DNA of 19,168 nt from CAYTUI01 sp964441335 (lineage in GTDB: Bacteria; Patescibacteriota; Patescibacteriia; UBA1558; 2-01-FULL-52-15): positions 1 through 19,168 of the forward strand of contig CAYTUI010000027.1 of assembly GCA_964441335.1 (NCBI GenBank). The letters are read 5' to 3'. The position numbers and the translations under genes were made by a program. Under the pieces are notes generated by a model, which worked only from the letters and a program-made list of their open reading frames with translations, made no database searches and was not told the DNA's origin. Positions 1-7,142 of this stretch are shown here, in pieces (position 1 is the first letter of the stretch; every line of letters starts with the position of its first letter).

Positions 1-71
1 CAGGTTGGTGGATTTTTATTATGACAAATGATAAAGTGCAAATGCGGTTCTTTTCAGAAGGAGGTTGTAGC

Positions 72-392
72 ATGCCAAGAAAGAGAATCTCTCCCAAGCG
101 ACGTGAAGAACTCCGACACGTTAGTAGGGATGTGCTGAACTACGTTGTCAGTGGCTTGGTGCCCTCTGGTAAAGCCAGTGATTTGGCCAAGGCCCTTGAC
201 TATCGGACTGTCAAGGAATTTCTCGAGGATGCTGGCGTGGAGTCTCTCGGCGAGTTGTTCTTTGGCGGTAATTTCATGGTTCGTATGACCCAGTTGCGAC
301 TGGAGATGCGCGCCATCGACCTCGGCTATCGCCGTCATGTGTTTTGTTCTAGTGAGTCGCCCTGTGGCGGGCGGGACGCTCATTCCGCCTGA
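72..392 (+). CDS. Hypothetical small basic protein (106 aa)
   Basis: I do not recognise this protein. It starts with a strongly basic stretch (MPRKRISPKRREELR) and continues as a mostly helical, soluble-looking chain without membrane segments. The ATG at 72 is chosen because GAAGGAGG lies seven bases upstream; an in-frame ATG at 21 would extend it by 17 residues but has no ribosome binding site. The gene is more GC-rich than the recombinase and ATP-grasp genes that follow and is closer in composition to the DGR target genes. It ends shortly before a strong intrinsic terminator, so it forms its own transcription unit or the end of one entering from the left. The basic N-terminus could bind nucleic acid, but that is speculation. 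Confidence 0.6.
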   Translation: MPRKRISPKRREELRHVSRDVLNYVVSGLVPSGKASDLAKALDYRTVKEFLEDAGVESLGELFFGGNFMVRMTQLRLEMRAIDLGYRRHVFCSSESPCGGRDAHSA

Positions 393-411
393 CAGCGGAA
401 GGCTATGGTGT

Positions 412-450
412 AAGTCCCCTCAAGCTTAGCTCGAGGGGACTTTCCTTTTT
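412..450 (+). terminator. Intrinsic terminator after the first gene
   Basis: A perfect 10-bp stem, AAGTCCCCTC at 412-421 with GAGGGGACTT at 433-442, is followed by a T-rich tract (TTTCCTTTTT). This is a classic rho-independent terminator on the plus strand, 20 bases after the stop of the upstream gene. Confidence 0.8.
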
Positions 451-796
451 GACTGATATTGTTAAAATGCCAGCAGTATGGACATCTCCTCACCCAGCCC
501 GCCCCGCACTGCAGCGCAAAGCTCACCGTCGCTGAATTTGAGCAACTGGAGGGAGAATTTTTGTGCCTGCTCGCAGACTAACGGACTTTAAGCCCGACCC
601 AAACCCATCGCCAGGACCTGGCGAGGGGTTTATGCATGATATAATTATAGTAACTTTATAAGTAAATACATTGATGACCTAATAACCATGCATACACCGG
701 CGAATTGATTTGGCAAAAGTAGCGCAGTAATGTTAGCCGTAACAAAAGTACAGATCTCAATAAAAGCTGTTTTTTTGTTGTCATCCAGCCCACAAT
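451..796. other. Gene-poor stretch with one hairpin
   Basis: I see no convincing gene. Two short plus-strand reading stretches exist. One is an unstarted run of 20 codons (519-581). The other is a possible 32-codon ORF from GTG 563, preceded by GGAGGGAG at 548-555, which matches nothing I know. A hairpin at 601-631 pairs AAACCC with GGGTTT and CGCCAG with CTGGCG across a 3-base loop. It resembles a hairpin near 8505-8535. TATAAT occurs at 640-645 without a convincing -35 box. Confidence 0.4.
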
Positions 797-1603
797 CTAC
801 CTATCGATCAAGATATAATGTAGTGAGTTAATGAGACTTGAAATAAATTTAGTTTGTGTTTTCTTTGACAAATCTTCCAAATACAGGTACGGACAAAAGT
901 CCTCGATCTCATTCATGAGTAAGGTATTATTTGCTTGCCGGAGCACATCAACTCGTTGTATGCCGTAGCTCATGGTGTTCCAGTCAACGAATTTTTGCGC
1001 TAATACTATTTCTTTCCTAGTTGGCAGATATAGCTTAGTCGTATGACTCTGCAGTTTATTCTTGAACCGTAATGCATAGTGGAATTTGTTGTCGAGGAAG
1101 TAAAAAGCCAGTTCTTCTTCAAAGTGGATCAGGGGCTGCACTATTTGTGAGCGAGAGAGTTTTATGCCTTTGAGACTGTTTACCACTCTCATACTGCTGC
1201 CGTCCGCCCCGAATAATGGCTTGATGACATACTTTCTCGCGTTCAGCTGTTTCTTGGCTTGTTTAATAGTATAAGTCGGTACAACCGAATACCCTTTTTG
1301 ATGCAGTTCCATAAGATAATTTTTACCGAGAAGATCAGCACGTCCGTCCAAAGAATTATAGGTTTTGATTCCCTTTCGCTTCCACCTTCTGGCGGCTTTT
1401 TCAAACTCCTTTTGATACACATGTGTCGGCCAGATATTGCGGATAAGAAACAGAGTATTCTTTCGCTCGAATGGCAATGTATCTAAAGGATGGCAGAATT
1501 GGACATTAAAAGATCGTTTTAATCTTTGATAAAGAAATAAATCCTCTTGAGGATCTTCATTGAGGGGGTTTGTTAAGAGGAGAATTTTTGGTTTAACTTT
1601 CAT
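797..1603 (-). CDS. ATP-grasp ligase-like protein (RimK/glutathione synthetase type)
   Basis: Proteins of this fold use ATP to form an acyl-phosphate and join a carboxylate to an amine or thiol. The 268-aa chain has the layout of a small RimK/GshB-like ATP-grasp enzyme. A Rossmann-like N-terminal half opens with KPKILLLTNP. The central KYVIKPLFGADGSS (about residues 124-137) looks like the lysine plus glycine-rich nucleotide loop. The late QRVDVLR...LMNEIEDFCPYLYLE (about 216-243) carries the acidic/Asn metal ligands. The substrate cannot be read from sequence. It lies 27 bases downstream of the recombinase gene on the same strand and may be co-transcribed. AAGG sits very close to the ATG. 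The family is also used for peptide and natural-product ligation, so the exact role is open. Confidence 0.65.
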   Translation of the reverse strand: MKVKPKILLLTNPLNEDPQEDLFLYQRLKRSFNVQFCHPLDTLPFERKNTLFLIRNIWPTHVYQKEFEKAARRWKRKGIKTYNSLDGRADLLGKNYLMELHQKGYSVVPTYTIKQAKKQLNARKYVIKPLFGADGSSMRVVNSLKGIKLSRSQIVQPLIHFEEELAFYFLDNKFHYALRFKNKLQSHTTKLYLPTRKEIVLAQKFVDWNTMSYGIQRVDVLRQANNTLLMNEIEDFCPYLYLEDLSKKTQTKFISSLINSLHYILIDR

Positions 1604-1630
1604 AACCTTATTATATCACCTGATACCCGT

Positions 1631-2977
1631 TTATTCGACTAAAGTCACTTGTTTGTTAAGCACTCTTAGTTTACTTTTGAAGAATAATAGTAAATCTCGT
1701 TTTTCTTCCATCGACCCTTCTTGCAGGAGATATTTAGCATAGGCCTTCGCATCCAATTTCGGAGCAGTTAGGGACTGCGGTGTTTGACTTTGGATTAAGC
1801 CCTGAAATTTATTAAACCTGGCAACCTCTAATTCAAGCTTTTTCTTTATTCCTAATTTATCTATATCGACGTAATCAATAAGACCAACTAGTTGTTTGAT
1901 TAGCTCATCCTCCCTGATGTAGGTATTTTTACATTGCCTATCTCTGGTTCGTGAACAGCCATAATAAATATAGTGGGCTTCCGTGCCATTACTTAGCGCT
2001 TTCATTTTCTCTTCCCCAATCATACCAGAGCCACATAAACCGCAGACCATGAGTTTAGCAAAAGCGAACTGCTTGTCACCCCATGATCTTTGAATTCGTA
2101 GAATATTAGCTTGCACTTTTTCATATAGCTCCTTGGAGATTATTGGCTTATGTTTACCTGTATACCAGTTACCACTTTTTTTAGGATACTCGTGCACACC
2201 ATAGTAGAAGGGATTATTTAGTATTCTGAAAATTGTACTTAATGCCAGATTCTTATTGCCTCTATTTTTAAAATTTAATTCAAACCTTAACCAGTGATAT
2301 ATTTTCCTGCCACTCCAGCTATCACAGGCAACTTTTTCAAATATTTGTTTTACAATTGATGCTCTGTCAGGATCAGGAATAATCTGGCATTTTTTATCTA
2401 TATTCTTCTGATTGAGATACCCAATAGGAGCTGGTCCAGGCCAGAGGCCCATTTCAACTCTAGCTCGCATACCTCGTTTAACATTAATGCCTCTATTATC
2501 ATTTTCCAATTTTGCTTGCGAGCCGAGAATCATCAGTAAAAATTTCTCATTGGGATTATCAGTAAAGGACTGACTAAAGGTTCTGATCTCTTTCAGGAGT
2601 TTTTGATCCATCAGATCCACTATTGCACCTAAGTCTCCGGCATTTCTGGAGATACGATCCGGTGCCCAAGTGAGAATGCCGTTAAATTTTTCTTGTCTAA
2701 TATCTTGAACGAGCTCGTTGAAGATTTCACGTTGCCCTGTAGCCTTGGCTGAATGGCTTTCTCTCTTTATCTCTACCACTTCTAAATTCTCTCGTTCCGC
2801 CAGTTGGAGCATTTCTTTGATTTGACTATCTATGGAAAGTATCTGACGTTCCTCTGATTCTGTTGATTTTCTGGCATAGAGGCAATACCTAACTTTTTGA
2901 ACTTTCAAAGTTGCTACTTTTGGCCTGTCTATGACGTGATTAGGTATGCTATGTAATTGTGTATTCAGCAAGTTCAT
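1631..2977 (-). CDS. Serine site-specific recombinase (resolvase/invertase family, with zinc ribbon)
   Basis: Cuts and rejoins DNA at paired attachment sites through a 5'-phosphoserine link. The resolvase N-terminal domain is clear: YARKST (residues 34-39, likely nucleophile Ser38), SIDSQ (48-52) and the DRISRN block (107-112). A 'recombinase' domain follows, with GPAPIGYLN and the NPFYYGVHEYPKKSG region, then a zinc ribbon with CGLCGSG and a later pair of cysteines (CSRTRDRQC), and a short C-terminal helix. At 448 aa it is a compact member of the large serine recombinases. Such genes usually sit at the end of the element they move. Here it lies just outside the DGR, with a non-coding strip between it and the RT gene. 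No obvious ribosome binding site precedes the ATG at 2977, so the start is uncertain. Confidence 0.9.
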   Translation of the reverse strand: MNLLNTQLHSIPNHVIDRPKVATLKVQKVRYCLYARKSTESEERQILSIDSQIKEMLQLAERENLEVVEIKRESHSAKATGQREIFNELVQDIRQEKFNGILTWAPDRISRNAGDLGAIVDLMDQKLLKEIRTFSQSFTDNPNEKFLLMILGSQAKLENDNRGINVKRGMRARVEMGLWPGPAPIGYLNQKNIDKKCQIIPDPDRASIVKQIFEKVACDSWSGRKIYHWLRFELNFKNRGNKNLALSTIFRILNNPFYYGVHEYPKKSGNWYTGKHKPIISKELYEKVQANILRIQRSWGDKQFAFAKLMVCGLCGSGMIGEEKMKALSNGTEAHYIYYGCSRTRDRQCKNTYIREDELIKQLVGLIDYVDIDKLGIKKKLELEVARFNKFQGLIQSQTPQSLTAPKLDAKAYAKYLLQEGSMEEKRDLLLFFKSKLRVLNKQVTLVE

Positions 2978-3188
2978 ATATTCTCTATCCAGTCAGTACA
3001 GTACCGCTTGGCTCAAGGAAGTCTAGTAGGTAAACTGTTGGTAACTTTAGCTTTCAAAACTTCCTATTTCTGCTATACTCTGCGCAAACAAAATCTCAGC
3101 CAAAAGGCAAGGTAAGATAAAGGCCGTCCAAGGAATATCCTCATCTTAAGGATTTGGTTCGGTGTGGCCGATCACTAAGATGAGTTTT
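2978..3188. promoter_or_regulatory. Recombinase/RT intergenic region: plus-strand promoter and hairpin with T-run
   Basis: TGCTATACT near 3075-3083 is a good extended -10 box on the plus strand with only a weak -35. About 60 bases on, CTCATCTTA (3140-3148) pairs with TAAGATGAG (3175-3183), followed at once by TTTTTT: a plus-strand terminator. Together they could bound a short RNA of roughly 100 bases that ends at the tail of the RT gene. CCGTCCAAGG at 3124-3133 recurs at 8432 and, as CCGTCCAAG, at 8559. Function unknown. Confidence 0.4.
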
Positions 3189-4223
3189 TTATTCCGTCAG
3201 CCAAAACCAATAGCTATTCTTTAGTTCTTCCGATACGCGAAAAGTGTCGGCGTGTTGGAGTGTGCCCAAAAAAGACTGCAGACTCTGTTCAACGGTTTGC
3301 CTTTCAATCTTGCCTTCACGATATTCCTTGGCGCGATTTTTCAGCTTTCTGAAAATTCTGCGTCTGGTCTTAGTTCGTAAAACACGGTAATGAGGCAAAA
3401 TTACATAACCAAGAAAATCTGTTCCTTGTCTGGCCTTGCGGATAGAAACTTTCTTGGGATGGAGTTTTAGTTCAAGTTTATCTTCAAGAAAAGACTGTAT
3501 TGGCAGAAGCAACCGTTCTAGATAGTCGCGCTCATTAGACACAATAACAAAATCATCAGTATATCTGGCATAGGCTTTAATTTTTAGCTGATGTTTCATA
3601 TACTGATCAAATTCATTCAAATAAACATTGGCGAATAATTGTGATGTCAGATTGCCGATTGGCAAGCCACAATTTGGGGCGTTAGAAAAACTACCGATTA
3701 TTTCCCGCAGTAGCCGGAAACAATCGTCATCGTCAATTCTTTTTTGAAGTAGCCGCAGAAGAATTTCATGATTAACCGAAGCAAAGAACTGTCGGATATC
3801 ACACTTCAACACATAGCAAGGTCTGGTATAGTTTCTGCTTACTTGGCGGATTAATGATTCTACATAGGCTACACCTTTGTGCGTGCCTTTATCAAGGCGA
3901 CAGGAAAAAGAGGCGGGAATAAAACAGGGCTCAAAAATAGGATTAAGCACGGCGTAGACCGCGTGATGAACAACTCGATCTCTGACAGTTGCCTTATGAA
4001 TATGCCTGACTTTGGGATCACGGATATAAAAACTGGTATAGTCGCCATGTCGGTAACGCTTGGCCTTCAAATCGCGCTGTAGCTGAAACAAATTCTGTTC
4101 CAAACAAAACTCAAATTGCTGGACGTCTTTTTTCTTTTGCTTGCCATGACGAAATTCATCCCAAGACAAAAAAATATTCTCTAAGGAGGCAATCTTACTA
4201 AATAACTTACTATATTGTTTCAT
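3189..4223 (-). CDS. DGR reverse transcriptase (344 aa)
   Basis: Copies the template-repeat RNA into cDNA with frequent errors opposite adenine; the cDNA then replaces a variable repeat. RT blocks appear in order: RDRVVHHAV (81-89), the THKGVAYVE region (114-122), motif A in KCDIRQFFASV (Asp142), the GLPIGNLTSQLFANVYL block (186-202), catalytic YTDD (221-224), then FLGYVIL and a basic thumb. The GNLTSQ segment and short length fit DGR RTs rather than group II introns or retrons, and no maturase or HNH domain follows. The ATG at 4223 gives a normal N-terminus; a GTG at 4262 would add 13 residues that only mirror avd. The RT shares its strand with the TR and all three targets. The start codon overlaps head-to-head with that of avd. 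Confidence 0.93.
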   Translation of the reverse strand: MKQYSKLFSKIASLENIFLSWDEFRHGKQKKKDVQQFEFCLEQNLFQLQRDLKAKRYRHGDYTSFYIRDPKVRHIHKATVRDRVVHHAVYAVLNPIFEPCFIPASFSCRLDKGTHKGVAYVESLIRQVSRNYTRPCYVLKCDIRQFFASVNHEILLRLLQKRIDDDDCFRLLREIIGSFSNAPNCGLPIGNLTSQLFANVYLNEFDQYMKHQLKIKAYARYTDDFVIVSNERDYLERLLLPIQSFLEDKLELKLHPKKVSIRKARQGTDFLGYVILPHYRVLRTKTRRRIFRKLKNRAKEYREGKIERQTVEQSLQSFLGTLQHADTFRVSEELKNSYWFWLTE

Positions 4224-4578
4224 GACTATGAATGACTTAGATATACCTATCTTTAAAATCACCTATGAATTGTATAAAGACTTTTATCTTCATCGTCGGC
4301 ACATCGCCAAACAGGATAAATATACAATCTGGCAAAGGGCCGAGACATTGGTGTTAGAGCTGGTTGAAGGCATCTTATGGGCAAGTCAGTTGTCCAAGAA
4401 AGAAAAAGGCCAAGTCCTTGATCGGGTAAGCATCAAACTCAACCTGTTGCGAGTATTCTTGCGACTAATGAAAGACCTGAAAATACTGGATACCAAAAAA
4501 TATATCTCTTTTGAGAAGCCGGTTGATGAAATTGGCAGAATGCTTGGCGGCTGGATCAAATCATCAAAAGAACAGTAA
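4222..4578 (+). CDS. avd: Avd-like DGR accessory variability determinant
   Basis: In known DGRs, Avd is a small basic helical-bundle protein that binds the RT and the TR RNA and is needed for mutagenic retrohoming. This 118-aa protein fits: it is almost entirely helical, with many Lys/Arg residues, and carries the family-like stretch IAKQDKYTIWQRAETLVLEL (about residues 28-47). Later helices follow (RVSIKLNLLRVFLRL). The start is either ATG 4222 or ATG 4228; neither has a clear ribosome binding site. Unusually, it lies on the strand opposite the RT and TR, its start codon overlapping that of RT. The whole gene therefore sits antisense in the spacer between TR and RT. A perfect 12-bp hairpin follows its stop codon. 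Confidence 0.8.
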   Translation: MTMNDLDIPIFKITYELYKDFYLHRRHIAKQDKYTIWQRAETLVLELVEGILWASQLSKKEKGQVLDRVSIKLNLLRVFLRLMKDLKILDTKKYISFEKPVDEIGRMLGGWIKSSKEQ

Positions 4579-4580
4579 GA

Positions 4581-4607
4581 CGAAGAGCTCCGATGCGGAG
4601 CTCTTCG
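4581..4607. repeat. Perfect 12-bp hairpin between avd and the template repeat
   Basis: CGAAGAGCTCCG (4581-4592) and CGGAGCTCTTCG (4596-4607) pair perfectly around a 3-base loop. It begins two bases after the avd stop codon and lies 19 bases beyond the 3' end of the TR on the TR sense strand. No T-run follows on either strand, so it is not a standard terminator. It may be a structural part of the DGR RNA or stabilise the avd mRNA. Confidence 0.7.
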
Positions 4608-4626
4608 CTTGCGACTCTGATTGAAA

Positions 4627-4743
4627 TTCCGGGCGGACGCGACACCGAGATTGCTGTTACGGTTGTCATCCCAGTTGTTGTTGACGTTCAGGCCCTTGGC
4701 ATCGAAGTTGCCGACGTTGACATGATTGCCATTGGAGTCCACG
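4627..4743 (-). repeat. DGR template repeat (TR), 117 nt
   Basis: This is the invariant template read by the RT. It aligns without gaps to the 3' ends of the three downstream-strand target genes. Read on the minus strand it would encode an asparagine-rich peptide (for example GLNVNNNWDDNRNSNLG), the hallmark of AAC/AAT codons placed for adenine mutagenesis. I count 32 adenines on the sense strand; 26 differ in at least one VR. The GC-rich 3' portion (sense strand, window positions about 4627-4651) is conserved in all copies apart from one adenine at its very edge in VR2, as expected for the initiation-of-homing segment. An open frame runs through it, but it is not a likely gene. Confidence 0.95.
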
Positions 4744-5121
4744 CACATTGTCTGCTTTCGTCCTTGTCACCACCCTTCGTCCACGAGGACTTGAGGTTGA
4801 ATTTTATTCGGGAGTATTCTTAAGAAAGAATCTCCACCAAAAGCAGACAAGAAGTTCAATCTTCATCTTGTTCGCGCTCTACCGCGAATCCATGAACGCA
4901 CGGTACTCTGGCGATTCTCTAGGTACTGCCAAAAGGCATTAATACAAGAAGAGATATCCTACGAGACTCAACCGTAGCCAAGCCTACATTAGCAAGATGA
5001 GGGTAGTATACATGATTTTAGAAAATAAACAGAGCCTCCGCGAATATCTCCTGCCTGGTGGCAAAAAATAACGCGGAGGCTCAAGTTCTCAAGAAGGGTC
5101 GATCCTTCAAGGTTCGAGGCT
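4744..5121 (-). promoter_or_regulatory. TR upstream region and target-1 downstream region
   Basis: No gene. Next to the TR an 11-bp inverted repeat (TTGTCTGCTTT at 4748-4758, AAAGCAGACAA at 4840-4850) could close a large stem-loop in the 5' leader of the TR RNA. The TR promoter should lie within or above this region, but I cannot fix it. GAGCCTCCGCG (5032-5042) pairs with CGCGGAGGCTC (5072-5082), an 11-bp stem after target 1. Closer to VR1, AAGTTCT (5083-5089) pairs with AGAACTT (5124-5130), enclosing a GAAGG/CCTTC hairpin. Confidence 0.6.
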
Positions 5122-5934
5122 CTAGAACTTCCGGGCGGACGCGACACCGAGATAGCTGTAACGGCCGTCATCCCAGCCGTCGTTGACGACCAGGCCCTCG
5201 GCATCGAAGCGGCCGACGCTGACATGATCGCCACTGGAGCCCACGGAGGACGTTCTGGCGTACAGATTCGGCAGGAGCCGGACGTTTCTGACCACCGCGT
5301 AGGTGGTCAGGGCCCAGGTTACCTCCCCAGCGTTCAGAACGTACTCCGGACTGACGACGAGCTTCTGCTGGTCCTTCCACTTGAGGTTGAGCGACTGGGG
5401 GTAGTAGTCCTTGCGGACGGCCAGCCAGCCACCGGCAGTGGTCTTGTCGTTCCGAGCAAAGGCCTGCTCGGAGTACCAGCCACCCTCCGGTGTGATGAAC
5501 AGCTGTCGATCCAGGTCGCGAACTTCAAGCAGAGACATCGCCTTCGGCGGGTTGGGCAGCAGCAGGTAGCCGTTGCCTTTGCACCAGGCGATCTGCTCGA
5601 TGCCGGGGAACGAGGCCTCGAAGGCCTCGAGCTGCTCGTCGGAATAGACGAGGCCACGAGCGGTCGCAATCTCCTCGGGAGACAGGAAGTCCAGACCGAG
5701 GATGAGCTTGGCCAAGTCTTGAGATGTCGGGGTGGTGTCGATGACACCACTACCGTCCACCTTGGGACAGCCGAGGCTCAGGAAGTGCACCAGGTTCTGA
5801 CGCTTGGTCACGCTCTGCATGGGCGGCACGAATGCCTCCATGGAAGCGCCAGCCTTGGTCATGGTGCGAAAGAACTTGGCCACCGTATCCAATACGGCGG
5901 TGGGATCGGGGTGTGCGACGTCTTTGCTGGACAT
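5122..5934 (-). CDS. DGR target protein 1, variable C-terminus (270 aa)
   Basis: One of three paralogous proteins whose last ~40 residues are rewritten by the DGR. The N-terminal ~130 residues are helical and unrecognised. From about 140 there is a domain shared by all three (GGWY, W.AVRK, W..QQ.L, LLPN.YARTSSV), then the VR-encoded tail with SVGSSGDHVSVGRFDAEGL and WDDGRYSYLGVASARKF. The WDD..R...LGVASAR ending resembles the C-type-lectin-like fold of other DGR variable proteins; this is fold inference from motif style. I see no signal peptide or membrane segment. ATG 5934 has AAGGAGG six bases upstream, preceded by a small hairpin. The stop is TAG. GC content is clearly above that of the RT and recombinase genes. 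Confidence 0.88.
   Translation of the reverse strand: MSSKDVAHPDPTAVLDTVAKFFRTMTKAGASMEAFVPPMQSVTKRQNLVHFLSLGCPKVDGSGVIDTTPTSQDLAKLILGLDFLSPEEIATARGLVYSDEQLEAFEASFPGIEQIAWCKGNGYLLLPNPPKAMSLLEVRDLDRQLFITPEGGWYSEQAFARNDKTTAGGWLAVRKDYYPQSLNLKWKDQQKLVVSPEYVLNAGEVTWALTTYAVVRNVRLLPNLYARTSSVGSSGDHVSVGRFDAEGLVVNDGWDDGRYSYLGVASARKF
5129..5245 (-). repeat. DGR variable repeat VR1 (target 1)
   Basis: Aligned without gaps to the TR, I count 16 differences and all fall at TR sense-strand adenines. All non-adenine positions are identical. It covers the last codons of target 1 and ends next to the TAG stop. Confidence 0.95.
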
Positions 5935-6063
5935 CGTATGCCTCCTTCGCCCAGAGGGCGATATAGTGAAACGAACTTTGGAAAAGCCCGAAACGTTCAG
6001 GCGACGACTGACCTTTATGAGACCAGTGGTATAGATATCAATTCTTGGTATCCATGGGCACTG
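5935..6063 (-). promoter_or_regulatory. Duplicated 5' leader of target 1
   Basis: This block is nearly the same as 6994-7124 before target 2. Read on the minus strand it contains a conserved AT-rich part (GATACCAA, TTGATATC, then GGTCTCATA) and GTTTCACTATAT. A tight hairpin CGCCC/GGGCG follows, directly abutting the AAGGAGG ribosome binding site. It probably holds the promoter and translation start signals of target 1; exact boxes are uncertain. Confidence 0.6.
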
Positions 6064-6085
6064 ATTTCAGAAATAGGTTGGGTGA

Positions 6086-6118
6086 GGGGCTATCCAGTCG
6101 AGATGACCAGATAGCCCC
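6086..6118. repeat. Long hairpin between target 1 and target 2
   Basis: GGGGCTATC (6086-6094) pairs with GATAGCCCC (6110-6118). As minus-strand RNA, the stem extends to about 14 pairs with two G-U pairs. Target 3 has a matching hairpin at 7143-7184 with a different stem sequence. On the minus strand no good T-run follows. It may be a non-canonical terminator or a DGR target-recognition structure. Confidence 0.6.
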
Positions 6119-6202
6119 AACACGTTTTTTGCCCCGCTACGCGGGGCGGAGGCTCAAGGATTCCAGAGATTCTAGTCCTCGAGGGTTCAAGGTTCAGAAC
6201 TT

Positions 6203-6234
6203 TCCCCCTACGCTGAAGCTTCGGGGGACAGTTG
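6203..6234 (-). repeat. 32-bp hairpin insert at the end of target 2
   Basis: Compared with the same point in target 3, target 2 has 32 extra bases between the VR and the conserved downstream sequence. They contain CCCCC and GGGGG arms around a 14-base core, TACGCTGAAGCTTC. The same core with CCACC/GGTGG arms occurs at 8093-8116, so one base pair has changed in a compensating way. The insert supplies the C-terminal extension and stop codon of target 2. Confidence 0.65.
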
Positions 6235-6993
6235 CCGGGCGGACGCGACACCGAGATTGCTGTAACGGTAGGCATCCCAGCAGAGGTTGACGAGCAGGCC
6301 CTCGGCATCGAAGTAGCCGACGAGGACACGATCGCCATCGGAGTCCACGGAGGACGTACGAACGTAGACCTTCTCGAATAGACGTTCCCCTGTGGTCAGA
6401 TAGTGACCGATGATCACGTAGACCAGTACCTGAGCCGAAGGGGTTTCGTCCTGCCCACCGAGGAGTGCCTGTTGCTCGTTCCAGGTCTTGCCGATTGACT
6501 CCAACACAGGGATCTCGCGAACCAAGTGCCAGGAGACCTCGCCACGATCCTTGGCAAACGCCTCGTTGTTGTACCAGGCGGCTTCGTGGTTGCGGAAGAG
6601 CGGACGCTCAACCTTACCGCGAATATCCAAGATGGAGAGCGGGAATCTCGCGACGAGAACGTGTGTCTCCTTGCTGGCGATCAGCACGTCCTCGCTGTAC
6701 GGAACCTCCGCCAGAGCAGCAAGCTGCTGACGAGAGGGATTCACCCCAAAGTGCCGAATCGCTTCCTCGACGCCGAAGAACCTCTTACCCATGATCTCAC
6801 GGGCGCGCTTCTGCGACGTGGACGGCTCGAAACCGCCGTTCCGGAGCAGTCTGACGACCTGTGTCGCCAGATAGTTGTCCTTGGAATCGACCAGCTTCTG
6901 GGCTAGCCCGTCGTCGAGACCGGCGGTCTCGAGCTTGAGGAGCACTTCGTGCTCTTTGTGTACCGATAGGGGACGGCTCACGATGTCTACCAT
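6208..6993 (-). CDS. DGR target protein 2, variable C-terminus (261 aa)
   Basis: Second paralogue of the target family. The first ~150 residues differ greatly from targets 1 and 3, but the shared core is visible: AAWYNNEAF, W.LVRE, TWNEQQALL, then VYVRTSSVDSDGDRVLVGYF at the VR boundary and WDAYRYSNLGVASARQL. Unlike the others, it runs on for eight residues past the variable domain (LSPEASA, then TAG), because a 32-bp hairpin-bearing insert sits at the VR edge. ATG 6993 has AAGGAGG six bases upstream and the same leader as target 1. No secretion signal or membrane segment is visible. The ligand is unknown. GC-rich codon use matches targets 1 and 3. Confidence 0.87.
   Translation of the reverse strand: MVDIVSRPLSVHKEHEVLLKLETAGLDDGLAQKLVDSKDNYLATQVVRLLRNGGFEPSTSQKRAREIMGKRFFGVEEAIRHFGVNPSRQQLAALAEVPYSEDVLIASKETHVLVARFPLSILDIRGKVERPLFRNHEAAWYNNEAFAKDRGEVSWHLVREIPVLESIGKTWNEQQALLGGQDETPSAQVLVYVIIGHYLTTGERLFEKVYVRTSSVDSDGDRVLVGYFDAEGLLVNLCWDAYRYSNLGVASARQLSPEASA
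6233..6349 (-). repeat. DGR variable repeat VR2 (target 2)
   Basis: An ungapped alignment with the TR gives 17 differences, all at TR sense-strand adenines. One lies at the second base from the low-coordinate edge, so the exact boundary there is approximate. Confidence 0.94.
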
Positions 6994-7124
6994 CGCATAC
7001 CTCCTTCGCCCAAAGGGCGATATAGTGAAACGAACTTTGGAAATCCCGAAACGCTCGGGTAGCGACCAGTCATTCGTATGAGACCAGTGGTATAAATATC
7101 AATTTTTGGTATCCATGGACACTG
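6994..7124 (-). promoter_or_regulatory. Duplicated 5' leader of target 2
   Basis: Near-copy of the leader before target 1, including the GGTCTCATA block, GTTTCACTATAT and the CGCCC/GGGCG hairpin just before AAGGAGG. In the hairpin loop only one base differs between the copies. Confidence 0.6.
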
Positions 7125-7142
7125 TTCTGATAAAAGTTGTGA

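Noticed and set aside
54..383. A 109-codon minus-strand frame at the left end
   Set aside because: It overlaps the plus-strand gene that has a good Shine-Dalgarno and terminator, and has no support of its own.
4386..4748. A 120-codon minus-strand frame running through the TR into antisense avd
   Set aside because: Its TR part only mirrors the target reading frame, the rest is antisense to avd, and there is no ribosome binding site.
5224..6114. A 296-codon plus-strand frame across target 1
   Set aside because: It is antisense to a well-supported target gene; GC-rich codon use lengthens opposite-strand frames. Similar shadows lie across targets 2 and 3.
6125..6147. T-run plus GCCCCGC/GCGGGGC hairpin as an intrinsic terminator
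   Set aside because: The T-run lies before the hairpin on the plus strand and becomes an A-run after it on the minus strand, so neither direction fits.
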